From the NCBI GenBank assembly GCA_013396995.1, contig VWZP01001428.1:62001-126000 (forward strand): a stretch of 64,000 nt of DNA. Reading direction: 5' to 3'. The DNA comes from Dicaeum eximium. Taxonomy: Eukaryota; Chordata; Aves; Passeriformes; Dicaeidae. Below are positions 1-11,897 of this stretch, piece after piece. The position numbers and the translations under genes were made by a program. Each line of letters starts with the position of its first letter. The first letter of the stretch is position 1. The notes under the pieces were generated by a model, which ran no database searches, was not told the origin of the DNA, and was given only the letters and a program-made list of their open reading frames with translations.

Positions 1-559
1 TTTATGACCCAGTCTCTTTGAGTTTTCTCTATCTAAAAGACTAAACTTTCTCCAATTAAATTTTCAGTTTAAAAGTTCTGACATTTTCCTGCAGAAACTC
101 ATTGTAGGGGAAAGGCTTGGCAGATCTGCCCCAAACCTCTGGTCATTGCAGTCCTATCAGAAGTACCAAGAGGCATCATCTGCAATGACTCATTAAATTT
201 AAGAGGCTTTTGGGGTTTTTTTTGAGGTTGTTCGGTTTAATCAAAGCCATTCCCCTTGCTATCACCTAAGCTGGAATATAAACATACTCTTAAAATTACA
301 GTGCATCTTTGTTTTGTTTGAATGTAACTTTTTGGAAAACAAATCCTGCTGAGATTTACATCTTGCTCTGCCTTTTAATTCAGTGCCAGACGAAAAGCAG
401 ACAGGGTGAACTGCTTAAAAAGGACAATAAGTACACTTTATTTTGGAGTCAGCCCACCACAGAGAAGAGATGAAGGAAAAACAGCTGTGATGAGATTCAT
501 ATTCATAAGGATCCTCCAACAACGTTTGCATTGCCGTAATGCCATCTGCTTAATTAATA
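1..559. other. Unique noncoding sequence, nothing recognised
   Basis: AT-rich single-copy-looking sequence with frequent stops in all frames. No repeat family, RNA gene or convincing splice-bounded open frame was seen. The only local texture is short T and A runs (for example around 215-222). Confidence 0.6.
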
Positions 560-700
560 TGCCCAGCAACCCAGTGAGGTAAAATTAAAGTAATATTCTG
601 AGCTGGAAAATGGAAACACAGGTGGTAAGTAGCTCTCCTGAGGTCACAGGACTTGTATGTGGTGGAGACACCAAACCACAGCCTTCCAGTCCAGGGCTTA
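560..700 (-). repeat. MIR-type SINE fossil
   Basis: Read on the plus strand this follows the reverse complement of MIR in the right order: a 'cccagtgaggta' block, 'ggaaaatggaaac' (the 'cattttacagatgaggaaac' region), 'ctcctgaggtcacaggac' (the 'gcccaaggtcacacagc' core), and a final 'ccttccagtccag' block. It is strongly eroded, as expected for an element older than birds. The call is from memory of the MIR consensus; a profile search would settle it. Confidence 0.65.
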
Positions 701-720
701 GTCAAAAGACCATAACTTAC

Positions 721-836
721 CTATTTACTGGTTAATCACTGTATGCACAATCACAGAACCTCTGACAGGGGAGTCCAGGACTTCTGTCACAACAGAATAT
801 GAAGTTGATCACAATGACAGGTATTTCTGCTGACCT
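721..836 (-). other. Possible noncoding exon (splice-site pair), weak
   Basis: On the minus strand a pyrimidine-rich acceptor (CTCTTTCTCATTTCAG, ending at 837) precedes a 116-nt segment ending in AATAG followed by the donor GTAAGTTATGG (720 downward). Two frames have early stops; the third reads 34 codons and stops just before the donor. If used it would more likely be a noncoding or last-coding exon than an ordinary coding one. Chance pairs of good splice sites are common in vertebrate DNA, so confidence is low. Confidence 0.2.
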
Positions 837-1044
837 CTGAAATGAGAAAGAGCTGCTGGCAAGGCATGGCACTGAATCCTGGAGCTGCCATCACCTGTGT
901 GGTAACAGGTTATGCATTTTTTTACAGTAATAGAGCCACTCCCTCAGAAATAGTAATATTTTAGATTTAACTCTGTTATGTCTCATTCCATGTAAAAACA
1001 AAAAGTAACCCACTGAGAGCTGAAACATGACCTACCCACTGAAG

Positions 1045-2617
1045 ACCATTTGTGAGTTTGCTAAGCTGCTGCTGAAGCAATGAGGAGGGATACATGAAGT
1101 CCAAAAGCTTCTGGCCAACCACAGGGGAAGAAGGGCCACTCTCTCCACACCAGCCACTGCAGAGGACACCACGTGCACCTACTCTAGGGCTGCCCAAGCT
1201 CCTCTAACTCATGGTAGTCAGGGGAAGTCCATGGTGACTGGAAAAAGGAAATTGTAAATGTTTTTTAAAAGGGGAAAGTGGAAAACCCAGGGAACTACAG
1301 AGACCGGTCAGTCCCACCAATGTGCTGGGCAAGATCCTGGAGCAGATTCTCTTGGAAACTCTGCTGAGGCACATGAAAACAAAGGAGTGATTGGTAACAG
1401 CCACCATGGCTGTGCTAATGGCAAATCGTGCCTGATGTATCTGGTGACTTCTGCCTGGGGTGACAGCATCAGTGGATGGGGCAGAGCTACTGACATGCCC
1501 TGCTGGACTTCTGCAAAGTGTTTGACACTGCCCCACAACATCCTTGCCTCTGAACTGGAGAGACATGGATTGGAGGGATGGACCACTGGTGGATAAAGAG
1601 CTGGCTGGATGGCAAGCCACAAAGAGTTGTGGTCAGGGCTCATGGTCCATGTGGAGACCAGTGATGAGTGGTGTCCCTCAGGGGTCAGTGCTGGGGCCGA
1701 TACTGCTCAACATCTTTGTCAGGGACATGGACAGTGGGATCAGGGGCACCCTCAGTGAGTTCCCTGACAGCACCAGGCTGTGTGGGGCACGTTGCAGGGA
1801 AGGGATGGCATCCAGAGGGACCTGCACAGGCTTGAGAGCTGTGCCAGTGGGGCCAGCAAACCTCATGGGGGTCAAGAAAGCGAAGTGTAAGGTGCTACAG
1901 CTGGGTGATGGCAATCCCAGACACACCAACAGCTTGGTCAGAGAAGGGATTGAGAGCAGCCCTACAGTGAAAGATTTGGGGGGATGGTTCATTCAACATT
2001 AGCCAGCAGTGTGTGCTCACAGCCCAGAAAGCCAGTTGTGTCCTGGGCTGCATCCAAAGCAACACAGCCAGCAGGGTGAAGAAGGTGAAGAAGGGGATTT
2101 CCCCCCCTCTACAGTGCTCTGATGAGACCCCAGCTGGAGTGCTGCACCCAGGCCTGGAGTCCCCAACAAAGGATGGAGAAGAAACTGTCAGAGTGAGACC
2201 AGAGGAGGGCATGAAACTCACAAGAGGACAGAAAAACCTCTCCTACAAAGACAGGCTGAGAAAGTTGGGGCTGTTCAGCCTGGAGAAGACAAGGTTGCAT
2301 GGAGACCTCATGGCAACAAGCCAGCATCTGAAAGTGGTCTACAGGGAGAGGGACTCTTCATCAGGAACTGAAATGATAGGACAAGGAGTAATAGGAGAAA
2401 TTGAAATTTACTGTGAATATGGTGAGATGCTGTAAAAAATTTCCCAGGGAGGTTGTGGGTGCCTCAACCCTGGCAGTGTTAAGGGCCAGGCTGGGCAATG
2501 TCCTGAGCAGCCTGGTCTAGTGAGAGGTGGTCCTGCTCATAGCAGGGGGAGTAGGGACTAGATGGTCTCGAGGTCCATTCCTGCCCTTAATATCCTACAA
2601 GTCCGTGATTCTATGAT
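1045..2617 (+). mobile_element. CR1 LINE, 5'-truncated, dead (copy A)
   Basis: This is a remnant of the second open frame of a CR1 non-LTR retrotransposon (reverse transcriptase) plus its 3' end. In the frame opening at 1544 the RT motif SGVPQGSVLGPILLNIF is intact (GVPQGS starts at 1670), but the catalytic box, FADD in active CR1, reads FPDS at 1760-1771, so the second catalytic aspartate is gone. Later pieces are still recognisable, e.g. LSYKDRLRKLGLFSLEKTRL near 2236-2295. The frame is broken repeatedly, including a one-base loss near 1588 relative to copy B. The region just before the tail is shortened compared with other copies here (such as 51355-51753). It ends in 'gtgattctatgat' at 2604-2616, the CR1 3' octamer tail. 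A stretch at about 1125-1195 is not ordinary CR1 and is shared with copy B. Confidence 0.92.
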
Positions 2618-5142
2618 ATCTGTGAACCACTTCCAGGAACACATCTTACCTCTGGTATCACAGGCAGTGGCCTTCCATCAGGCTTCTGTCCCACCTGCCA
2701 TGCAGGTGCACTTTCTTGTGCACTCTGGGAACAACTCCCAAAGCAGAGCCAGCTAACCAACTAAACTCACCCAAGAGGGTTCTGTGTCCTGACAGAAAAA
2801 GGGGAGCTGGTAAACACAGCAGTGTCTACCAATGGAAATGTTTCCTCCTCTGCTGAAGGGATTCAAAACAACCACAAAAGTGACTCAGACTAACACCAAG
2901 GAAAGCTGATGGAGATGGGTGAAGCCCTTCACTGCACCAGGAGGTACTGAGCACAAGGTCAACATGTTAGCCCAACATTTCTAGCTTTGGGGTAAAGAAT
3001 AGAAAGGCAAAGGAAGAGAATATTAAGGCAAGGATATTGATGTGACAAAGCTGAAATCAGGAAGAGATACAAAATCATGCATCATCTTTCCTCAGAGGTA
3101 CCTCAGTGACTTGGCTATGCCTGTGTCATTTATCCATTTTTTGCTCATATTTTTTCCTCATTCAGGTGGAGAACCTGCATTAATTGTTATATGGGTTATT
3201 GTTAACATGAGGATGTTTCCTGCTCATTCAGCAACTCCTTACCAGGCCAATAAATCTTTGGGTTTTGGCCTCACAGTATTTATTTGCAGTATATTTTACC
3301 CTTGGGTTAAGTCACTTTTGGGTATCAGGCAGCTGAGATGACTTTTTACAAGCAAGATGTGCTGTGTCTGCCCACACAAAGCACAAAGCACATGGGCCAC
3401 AGAGGGAGCTTCAAGTAAAGAGGTCAACCACAGCCATCCATGCTCAGATGACAGACCTTGCCTGGGAAGAAAGAAGACTCTTCATTTCCTAAGCTCTCAC
3501 TGACATTACTTCCACCTGAGGTAGGAAGGAGAGGAAAGCAAGAGTCTGTTCATTAAAGCTCAAGTTATTTTAAAAGTAACACCTGCTAGGCAGTTCAACC
3601 AAACTCACAGATCTTCCTGGAAAGGAAAATGAATTGTACTGCTCAGCATAACAAACCCTGAAATGCAGAGATTCCTAACCTGTGGAGCCCTCTAACTAAT
3701 ACCATCTTGAAGTAAACCTGAAAAAGGGATTAGATATGGTCTCAGCACCCTGAGATCAATTATAACTACAGATTCAGTGCTTTGAAATCTGATCTATGAA
3801 GGGTTAATCCAAACTATGTCATATACAGCAGTGTCATCATTGCAATAATTCATAAATAACTGACTTCAGCTTAGCAGGACAATATGGTAGCAGTATTATG
3901 AAACCTGTACAGAAACTGACTGTAACATAATTGATATGAATCGTTTATTGGAGGTAGGCTTTAGGGGTAGAGTTAAATTTTCCCTCTGTTGTTAGCCCTA
4001 ATTGTGAAGGGTTTTCTTAAATCATCTGAATAAAAGCAGTGTTTTCATCTGTTTCCAGTAGTCAATAGGTCCTAAACACCTTTACTGTTTGGATCTACAG
4101 CTGCAAAACTTGCATGTGAACACCTCTAACGATGAATTCATTCAGGACAAGTTTTAGTTGGCCTAAACTCACATCCATTGAATGAAGTTGCCCTGTAAAA
4201 AAAATTGGTTTGATCACTTCAATGTTTGCACTATTAAATACACTGTTACATAAATGGCCAATCTTACTCATAGTCTTTGAGGTGAAGCTTCAAGGTGAGC
4301 CTTGAGGTGAATTATACTTTAGTAAACATGCAAGTAGAACACGTTCTTCCTATCAAACATGTGCCTTTCAAAAGCATTGGCTACTCTACTGCTGAAAGAG
4401 TTGTTTTTTAAAAATATCCTTTTGCCATTTTGCTTTACTTTGAAGAAGTTACTCCTTCAAAGCAAAGGCACTCAATTGCATCAGAAACATAAACATCTGC
4501 CAAAAATATGTTTGTAATCAGCATTCAGAGTCAGGAAAGCATCCCTATGCAGAAAGGTTAGTTCAGCATGTGTTTAAATTTAGGCACGTATTTAAGTCAC
4601 ATGAAAGAAAGTTATATTTCAGCATTTCTCCTTGCATCGGCTGTTGTACCTATTCTGCTGGAGAAATCAGTGGTTCATCCAATGAACTAAATGCACTGCC
4701 TATATTTCCTAAGAAAAGATGACATACACATTGAAATATTTTCCTAGGCAAGCATGGGCTTTCAGTATATGCACAAGTAAATTTCTAGATGAAGGACTAA
4801 CATCAGAAAAGATGTATGAAGGAACAAGAATTAATTACCTGTCATTCCTAAAGAAAATACCTTTCTTTCAAATATAGCCTATGTTTTTCAGGAAATCACT
4901 GTTCTCTGTAGTTCTTGAGCAGCTGGGCTTCAGCTGGCAAGATTTAGTTAAGAGTGAATGGCTACCACCTGATAAAATATTCTCATTCCCCAGCATGAAA
5001 AAGAAGTGGCCTGTACAGTATTGAGTTCCATGTAAATAAAAGGGCATGCATTTTCAAAGACACCTACTAATTTCTTTTAACTAATATATTAATAGTTATG
5101 ATGATTAAATAGCTCCTGGGTTTTGATAAAAACGAACTTACC

Positions 5143-5154
5143 TTTTTTTTTTTT
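5143..5154. repeat. Poly-T run, T12
   Basis: An uninterrupted run of twelve T; a simple homopolymer with no adjoining element recognised. Confidence 0.9.
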
Positions 5155-5468
5155 AGCTGCAGACTCTTTTTCTAACAATATTTTAGTTTTCTTTTCAGAT
5201 AAGCATGTCTCAACTTAATTAGGGGTAGCAATTGTTCTACTTTGTAAAAACGTAGTCATATGCTCCAATTTTTATGGATTATAATCATACAGATCATGTT
5301 GTTTTATAAAGGACTTCCAGTAATTTCATTTTAGGTTCTGCTTTATAGTGCTGTTTGCTTAGCTCGTAATCTTCTCATAAAATTTTTCTGCCCTAAACAT
5401 TTATTTCTTTACTTGGTTTGTATTTAATTGCAATAAGGCAGTGAACTGTAAGAACTCTGTACATGGAG

Positions 5469-5511
5469 TGATTGATATACTCATATAATGACTGATTGAT
5501 ATATTCATATA
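5469..5511. repeat. 19-bp direct repeat, two copies
   Basis: TGATTGATATACTCATATA (5469-5487) recurs as TGATTGATATATTCATATA (5493-5511) after a 5-base spacer, 18 of 19 bases matching. It looks like a local slippage duplication. Confidence 0.85.
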
Positions 5512-6844
5512 CTGTATGTATCTCTGACTTAACTAAATGTAGCAGTATTGCTCAGTTCCTCACCATATACAGACGTACTTCTCTATCAAACTACAAATGT
5601 TTGCAAATTTTTTCCAACATATTGATCAAAAAGTGAGTAAATTTAAGAACAAAGTGAAATTTGTCTTGTTCTTTTAAAAACTAGAATGGAGAAAAGACCT
5701 GTCTTATACAAATACGACCCCTACGTATGACAACCAGCTAATAATAGAGTGGGGACCAGTTAATTTCATAGCTTTGATGTTTGCAGAATGAGCATGAGTG
5801 AGAAGTTATTTTGGTATTCAGATTAATAACATATTTTCACTTGATTCATCCCAAGACTCAGAAAGTGAAACAGAAAACATGCACATGCTCAGCACTACAT
5901 AGTATCAAAATCTTGTCTGAAAACTCTGCACTCATATGATTTATACATACAGCTGGAACAGTCTAAAGCTCCTCAACACTTGCCAAAACCACCATGGCTA
6001 AAAGGACACAGCCACAGATACACCAGTGCAGGAATAGTCCTGTATCAGCACCCTCTTCTACAGCGCAGCTTGCACATCTAATCACATAGCAAGCACAGAT
6101 TTAGATATCATCCCTCACAGAACTGCATTTGTGCCTATTCCCCATCAGTATTCCGTGCACAGCACACAACTAATCGGAAGGTCTAGCAATTTCTTGCAGC
6201 ACCATCTTTAAACCACCAGCATCCCAAAGGTGGCTTGACCCCAAAGAGATAAAAGCTGAGAGGACATGTACAGTGTGAGGAGACAAGGAAGTGAAGTGCC
6301 AGAAGCAGGCAGCTGACTTTTCTCTCTAAGTACCAAAACCAGACAGAAAGGCAAAAAGCTGATAGGTCAAATTGTTTCAAATGCAAAATCTGTCCTGTTG
6401 TGGGGTTCTGTTGGAGATAAATATGGCCTAGCAATTGCCATTAAGGGTCAAAAGTCTCTGCAGGAATCTCTCTGCAGATATCTGTGTCTGACTATTCCAA
6501 TCTGACCTACAACAATGGTGTTCGTCTGGAAGACAAACAATTTGTTTGCTCCTTGGAGTTTTGGTCCATATCAAGATAAAAACTCAGCCCATCCTTTTCT
6601 CCTTCAAAGCTGATCAGAATAATATTTAATAAGGAAATAATAAAGCAGAAATCTGACTGAAACTCATTTCCAAAGATGACTTTAACTTCATCTGCTATGA
6701 CTGATAGTCAGATCAGCATTGCTCAGAGTACACACAAGTCTTGTAAATGGGAGTCAAGGAATTTTGCCCGAGCCAGCGCTTCTGAGATGCAGCATCTGGT
6801 TTTCAGCTTTTCAGCAAACTTACAGTTTGGTTTATTAGAGCACC

Positions 6845-6920
6845 AGGGAGGTCAAGTGACCTGCCAGAGATCTCCCAGCGAGTGGAGCATAGCACTGTGT
6901 TTGAACTCAGGTTCCACCTG
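6845..6920 (-). repeat. MIR-type SINE fossil
   Basis: The plus strand reads 'gaggtcaagtgacctgcc', 'ctcccagcgagtggagcata' and 'tttgaactcaggttcc'. These correspond in order to the MIR reverse-complement blocks 'gaggttaagtgacttgccc', 'acacagctagtaagtggcag' and 'tttgaacccaggtc'. Order and spacing agree well, making this the clearest MIR in the window. A 90-codon plus-strand frame across it is coincidental. Confidence 0.75.
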
Positions 6921-6935
6921 GTTTGCAAACTTCTA

Positions 6936-7737
6936 CTGTCTTGTTTGAATGCTTCCCATCCATCAACCCTGCTCCTCCCTGCCAAATCCACAGCCAACAA
7001 ATCCAACAAGCCTTCCTCCCAACCAGGTTACAAGCAGGTTTTTTTACCATTCATCCAGCACACACTGAATTTGATGGGTTCAGTAAAACTTCAGTCTGTA
7101 CTGAAACTGTATTTTGAGTGCATAAGAGTGGGGGGACAGTACCCCCACAAAAGCCCTTTTTATGACCCACTCTCCCCACCCAGCATTCTTACAGAGACAA
7201 TTAACGCATAGGAAAACTTCTGTAGTGCCTAAACCAGGGCTATCCCAAACTGGTCATGGCAAGAAGAGCCACTGCTCCCCAAATATGCAGAGTCTGGGGT
7301 CAGTCAAAGCCCCAGCAAATGTTAGAGAAATACATATTTTCCTTGTTCTTGGCAGCCTTGGCATTAGCTGAATGTCTCACCTCTCTAAGCTGCTCATCAC
7401 TGCACTGCATCTGACTGCTCCCTTGCTCCTCATAGCCATGACTGAGTCCATCAGAGGCTTGGCTGAATTGCTTTTACAACCAAATAAGAACTTATAAATC
7501 ACTAAATTCAAGGGTAGCAAAATAAGTTTTTAAATTGTTTTTATTGTTGTTATTATTATTAAAAATAATAAATTTAACAGTTGAATACTCAGCCTAAAAA
7601 AATGCATTTTTGTCTTAAAATGTACGAATCTTTTGTTGCCTTTGCAGTGAACATGAAATCAGCCTGAGAATCAAAGAAGTAAAAAAAAAAAATCCAAGGC
7701 TTCCCATTAAACTTTACAGTCTTGTATAATTAATAGC
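6936..7737. other. Unique noncoding sequence with an AT-rich block
   Basis: No gene recognised. At 7530-7575 there is an AT-rich stretch of TTATTATTATT followed by AAAAATAATAAATTT, which can pair imperfectly with itself. An A12-13 run begins at about 7681. Confidence 0.5.
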
Positions 7738-7865
7738 ATTTCTCTGTGCTTCAGTTCCCATTCCTACAAAGTAGAGCTATTGAAAAATGCCTACCTTTGC
7801 CAAAAAGTGGGTTTTTCAGGAAATGATGATTGTATTAGGTGTAATCCTGAAAGTTTACAGGCTTT
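7738..7865 (+). repeat. Probable MIR-type SINE fossil, plus strand
   Basis: 'ttctctgtgcttcagttccc', a degraded 'atctgtaaaatggg' region, 'gaaaaatgcctacct' and 'gtaatcctgaaagt' follow the MIR 3' half (CTCTGTGCCTCAGTTTCC, then GTACCTACCT, then the GATTAAATG area) in order. It is more diverged than the element at 6845, so the call is moderate. Confidence 0.5.
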
Positions 7866-10634
7866 GAAGCATGTCCTCAAAATTGAAACTATAGTCTATG
7901 TGGTTTGGGGTCTTTTGACAATCTAATTAATTACTTCATTGTGTAGCGTCCAGCAAGAAAAGCAAACGTTAATAAAATGTGACTGTTCATGGGCACAAGA
8001 AAGAGATACTGTCCTTCACAAAGAGCAGTAGAACTTGAGGCTGGGGCAGTCCTTCCTGGCCTCCACCTCTATCATCTCAACTGTGCATAGGGCTGGGCTC
8101 CAGTGCCATTTGGGGAGGTAAACCAGCTTAGAAACCAAACCTACAGATCCAGTTTTGCTAAAGAGTTTATTTGGAACAGACAACTCAAGATAGGACTTCA
8201 CCACAAAACAAAAGGATTGATGTTTTCTAAACTGCTTCTTATGACCTTCTACCCACCCTGGCTCTTAGGGGGAAAGCTGTCCAGAGCTGCTCTCCTGGAT
8301 GGACAGGTACATACACAGTGGAAATATCAGTGTCAGCTAAGCTGCAAAACACTGCCTGGGACTGCCTTTGTGATCACTGGTTAATTTGGGATTTATGAAG
8401 GATGGACATATGGTTTTGGAGATTCCTCCTGAAAAGCTACCACAGCTGTTAGTAATGAGTTGCTTGTGTTATTCATAGCTGAGTTCACATTTTTGTCTGA
8501 AGCATGTTCTACTAGATGCTGTTTTAAAAATGCCGCACTGCAAAAGCAGAAAAGATCTACAGTCATTTCTACTATTTCTACACCAGATTAAGCCTCAAGC
8601 AGTACCTCAGATGGAGTCTCTTACTGCTCCAAATGTCAAATCATTTACACCATCAAAACCTGGTTTTGGACAAGGTATAATGGACAGAGAGCTCTCTTCT
8701 TGCTAATTCAGATTCAAAAATTATTCTCAAGTAACAAGTTATTAAGGCATGCAAAGCCTTAGCTCACTCTATACCTATTGAGCACAATAATTTTTTTAAG
8801 TAAAAAGCAACCAAAAAGCCCTGACAACAACAAAATTTTAAAAACTGTTTACAATTGTTTGAATAGTTGAGATTTCTTTTGTGGGTTACATCCAAACATC
8901 TTGCTCTATTTTGTTACAGTACTGAAAGGTCACAAAGCATTTACCACTTCTCTTAATCCCACCCTACAACATGTGCTATAGCTCTCATGTTGATCCTTCT
9001 CATGACCACCTTCTTCTCAGTCCCTGTAATTCAGAAGCCAGAAACAGACATCCCTCTCTGCATTGCTACATGCTCCCATTAGGTTATTCAGAACAAAACG
9101 ATTCCTAATCTGGACTATGTAGCAGGGAAAAAAATGGGAAATTTCATGGCAGCTTTTAAACTGCCAAATGCCATAACCCTGCACAGAGCAGCAGAGCCAC
9201 TTCGTTGACCCAAGCTAGGAAGGTATGTGGCTGTGGCAGATGGGTCTTGTTAGCAGCAATGCACAGCTAAAAAAGGGGGTTTATGTCCTCCCTTTGAAAC
9301 AAGCAAGTTTGAAGTGTAAGACATCTTGTAAAGCCTTAGAAGCAGAAAATGCCTAAAAAGGCTCAGTGTTTGACATTGTTTAGTTTCAGATTACAAATAA
9401 AAAAGACCCTGTCTCTCTACAACCTAGAAAGCAGAAACTTTGCACATGCTTTGGTCTGTACCTCCATGTGAGCCACATCATGGGAGTTACATGATACACA
9501 GCCTCACATTGCTTCTGTCTTCTGCTTTAGTTAAAAAAAAAAAAAAAAGGTACATTTCTCTTCAGTTCAGCTCTGGAGTTTGAAATACAGATTTTGAAAT
9601 GAGAAAGAAAAGTTTCTTTTCCTAACTACAGCATATTTTTCTCTGTGGAGGAAGTGAACACTAGCCAAAAAAGCAAAAATATAATCCATGAGTTCCTGTA
9701 TTTTAACTGTCTCTCATCTTGAAGCAATAAACAAAGGTTAATCAAATACTTACTAGCTGAGTAAATATTTTTGCTCATGTGTATAAACCAACCTAGGTCA
9801 GATTCTGGTGTTTTGGCTCAGCATTAGTATGTCTTTTCATGGTTGGTAGATTCAAAATTTTTTTTTTTCCATCTTAACTCCATATGCTAAATCGAGAAAC
9901 TATGCATATATACATACATAAGTATATACACACACTCTATACACATTGTTTTTACAGACCCTCCAAGAACTGTTTCTTTTTCCTCTAAACAAAGCCCAGA
10001 AGCATGCTCATGAAAGCGTCTCTACAGAACGCTGCAATGACCATTTAACAGAGGTCAGCGTGTTCCAGCAAGGTAACACACTCCAGCTGCCTACAAACCA
10101 GGTGGAATGATCTTCCCTGCCCACCTTACAGAGTCTGATGAAGTGTCAAAAGCTCCATTTAGGCAACATGCTCCCACCCAACCTTTCTTACCTTGAATGT
10201 TCACCCCTATCTGATTTCAGCCAGCCCTGGTCCTACATCACTCTTATGTGCCAGCATAGCAGAGAGCCCTGTGTGCTGGAAACTGTTAGAACTATTCATT
10301 TGCTCCAGCTCTGTGAAGGTTTTGGTTTAAGTCCTCGACTCCATTTGAATCCTTTTGTCAAATTTCTCCATTGCCTGAAAGCTGTGCTGAAGTCCCCAAA
10401 GAGCATGACCCCACTTTTCTGCCAAAGCATTGGAGAAGGGAATGGAGAACTGTTCTCTGAGGACCTCCCAAAGGAGATCTGACCTGTGAGACAGCAGACA
10501 CCCTGCCCTGTCCTCCCTGGAGGAAAAACCAAACAGTAATATTGTCAAGTAACATCTGCCAGCATGATTATCTATGCCTTCTAAAGCAGTACTGTTCAAT
10601 TCTACAAAACTTGTGGCTGTGTGTCATGTTCCAG
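7866..10634. other. Unique noncoding sequence
   Basis: AT-rich with A/T homopolymers, including A16 at 9533-9548 and a T-run near 9858. An ATA/CATA-rich patch lies at about 9903-9945. The 90-115-codon frames overlapping on both strands at 10138-10599 have no recognised domain and look like chance. Confidence 0.5.
9533..9548. repeat. Poly-A run, A16
   Basis: Sixteen uninterrupted A. No processed gene copy was recognised immediately upstream and no flanking target duplication was seen. Confidence 0.9.
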
Positions 10635-11406
10635 TGTGGGGAATTCCAAGGAGTTCTTTTAAAAACAGATGGTCAGGAACGAACTTAAGCCAAAGGAGGC
10701 AAACATTGTATCTGACAACCGTTTATTGGTAATGTAAAGACAAAATAATGAGTTACCCTACTAAAGAGGGCTAGAGAAGACAGACAAGGGGAAACAAAAC
10801 TGGAGAGAGAGGGAGAGAGAAGGAGATGAGACAGAGGAAAAGAGGGCATTACCCGGAGGCTGGGCCATGTCCCGGCAGTGCTGTGACCCAGGCACGGCTC
10901 CTGTGGCCTTGGCCGGCCGTGCACGGTGTGAGGGCGCTCGGGCAGGAGGGCCTGGGGCCTGGGCAGTCGGAACAAAGCAAGTTGGAAAAGCCCCTGAAAG
11001 AGCCAAAAGGCAAGGGACAGAACAGCCCCCGAGCTTGTGACACAGTTCCTCTGTATGCCCCCGGCTCCTCCCCAGGCGTGCCTGCTGACAGGGGACCATG
11101 GGCCCAGTCCGATGTGCCACTGCAGCCCGTGGGCAGAGACCTTTTCCCGCCTGACTGCGGAGTGTCTCTGGGGTACGGTGTCTTCGGTGTCCCCTGCTGA
11201 GAGCCTGTCCCATGCGAGACATGAAATGGTGGCCAGGCGAGGTCCCCCAGAGACAAGGCTTTCCTCCATCTCCTGGCTGCCTCCTGGACATGGCACATGT
11301 GCAACCCCTCCGCCACAGGCCTCTGACAGCCTTTGTTGAGGCAGAACAAAAACTCACTGGCTCCTCACAGTGCACTTTGAAAGCTTTCCTTTTCAAACAG
11401 GCTTAG
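10635..11406 (-). repeat. GC-rich island, possible solo LTR of an endogenous retrovirus
   Basis: GC content and CpG density rise sharply here against AT-rich flanks (densest about 10850-11200). On the minus strand the order is GC-rich body, polypyrimidine tract (10800-10835), then AATAAA (plus-strand TTTATT at 10722-10727), then about 90 bases to a possible CA terminus facing TGTG at 10635. This resembles an LTR with its polyadenylation signal. No primer-binding site, internal retroviral gene or target duplication was found, and the far edge is uncertain. A CpG island or another GC-rich repeat is the alternative. Long overlapping minus-strand frames (166-211 codons) follow from GC richness and are not called as genes. 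Confidence 0.4.
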
Positions 11407-11855
11407 CTTTGTTCCAAGCTCTTTCTGCATTTCACAGGATCGCATATATAGTGTCTGGGCTGAACTTATTTTAAGATAATAGTTATGCCATAACCTTTCC
11501 TTCAGACAAGTGATCACTTTGTGTCCTGAAAAACACATATAAGACCAGACATTACTTTTGGGAACCATATGTGTCTCCTGATCCTCTAAGATTGAATTAA
11601 CCCAGCTTTTTAGGACCACAGCCTTGCAAGCAAGCTCCATCACTAAACTGTAAGATGATGGCCCTGGACTGTACCTGAGCCAGTGACTTTGGATCCAGAA
11701 AGCAAAAATGCAGAGTGGGTGTTACCAGGCCACCCATCCAGTCCCAAACCTCTCGACCTGTCGACCAAACCTCTCACTAAGCCAATTCAAATACAGGTCC
11801 ATCTTCTCCTGTCCCTCTGCAGAAGTACTGTGACCTATGCATGCATGCCAGATGG

Positions 11856-11897
11856 ATCTGACACACTGGCACCTAGATCTGACACACTGGTATCTAG
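11856..11897. repeat. 21-bp tandem duplication, two copies
   Basis: ATCTGACACACTGGCACCTA and the following G (11856-11876) is repeated immediately at 11877-11897, with two C-to-T differences. Head-to-tail and in phase, so a local duplication rather than a transposed unit. Confidence 0.92.

Larger units (their letters stand above)
2618..6840. other. Unique noncoding sequence
   Basis: AT-rich sequence with no recognised family or gene. A 99-codon plus-strand frame (3042-3341) has no recognised domain. It contains a T12 run (5143-5154) and a short direct repeat (5469-5511, listed separately). Weak A/T blocks such as 5040-5120 carry no structure I could assign. Confidence 0.55.

Noticed and set aside
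10685..11396. Three overlapping minus-strand frames of 166-211 codons in the GC-rich island
   Set aside because: All three frames are open at once because stop codons are rare in GC-rich DNA. None shows a recognisable domain, and the arginine/proline/serine-rich content is typical of such artefacts.
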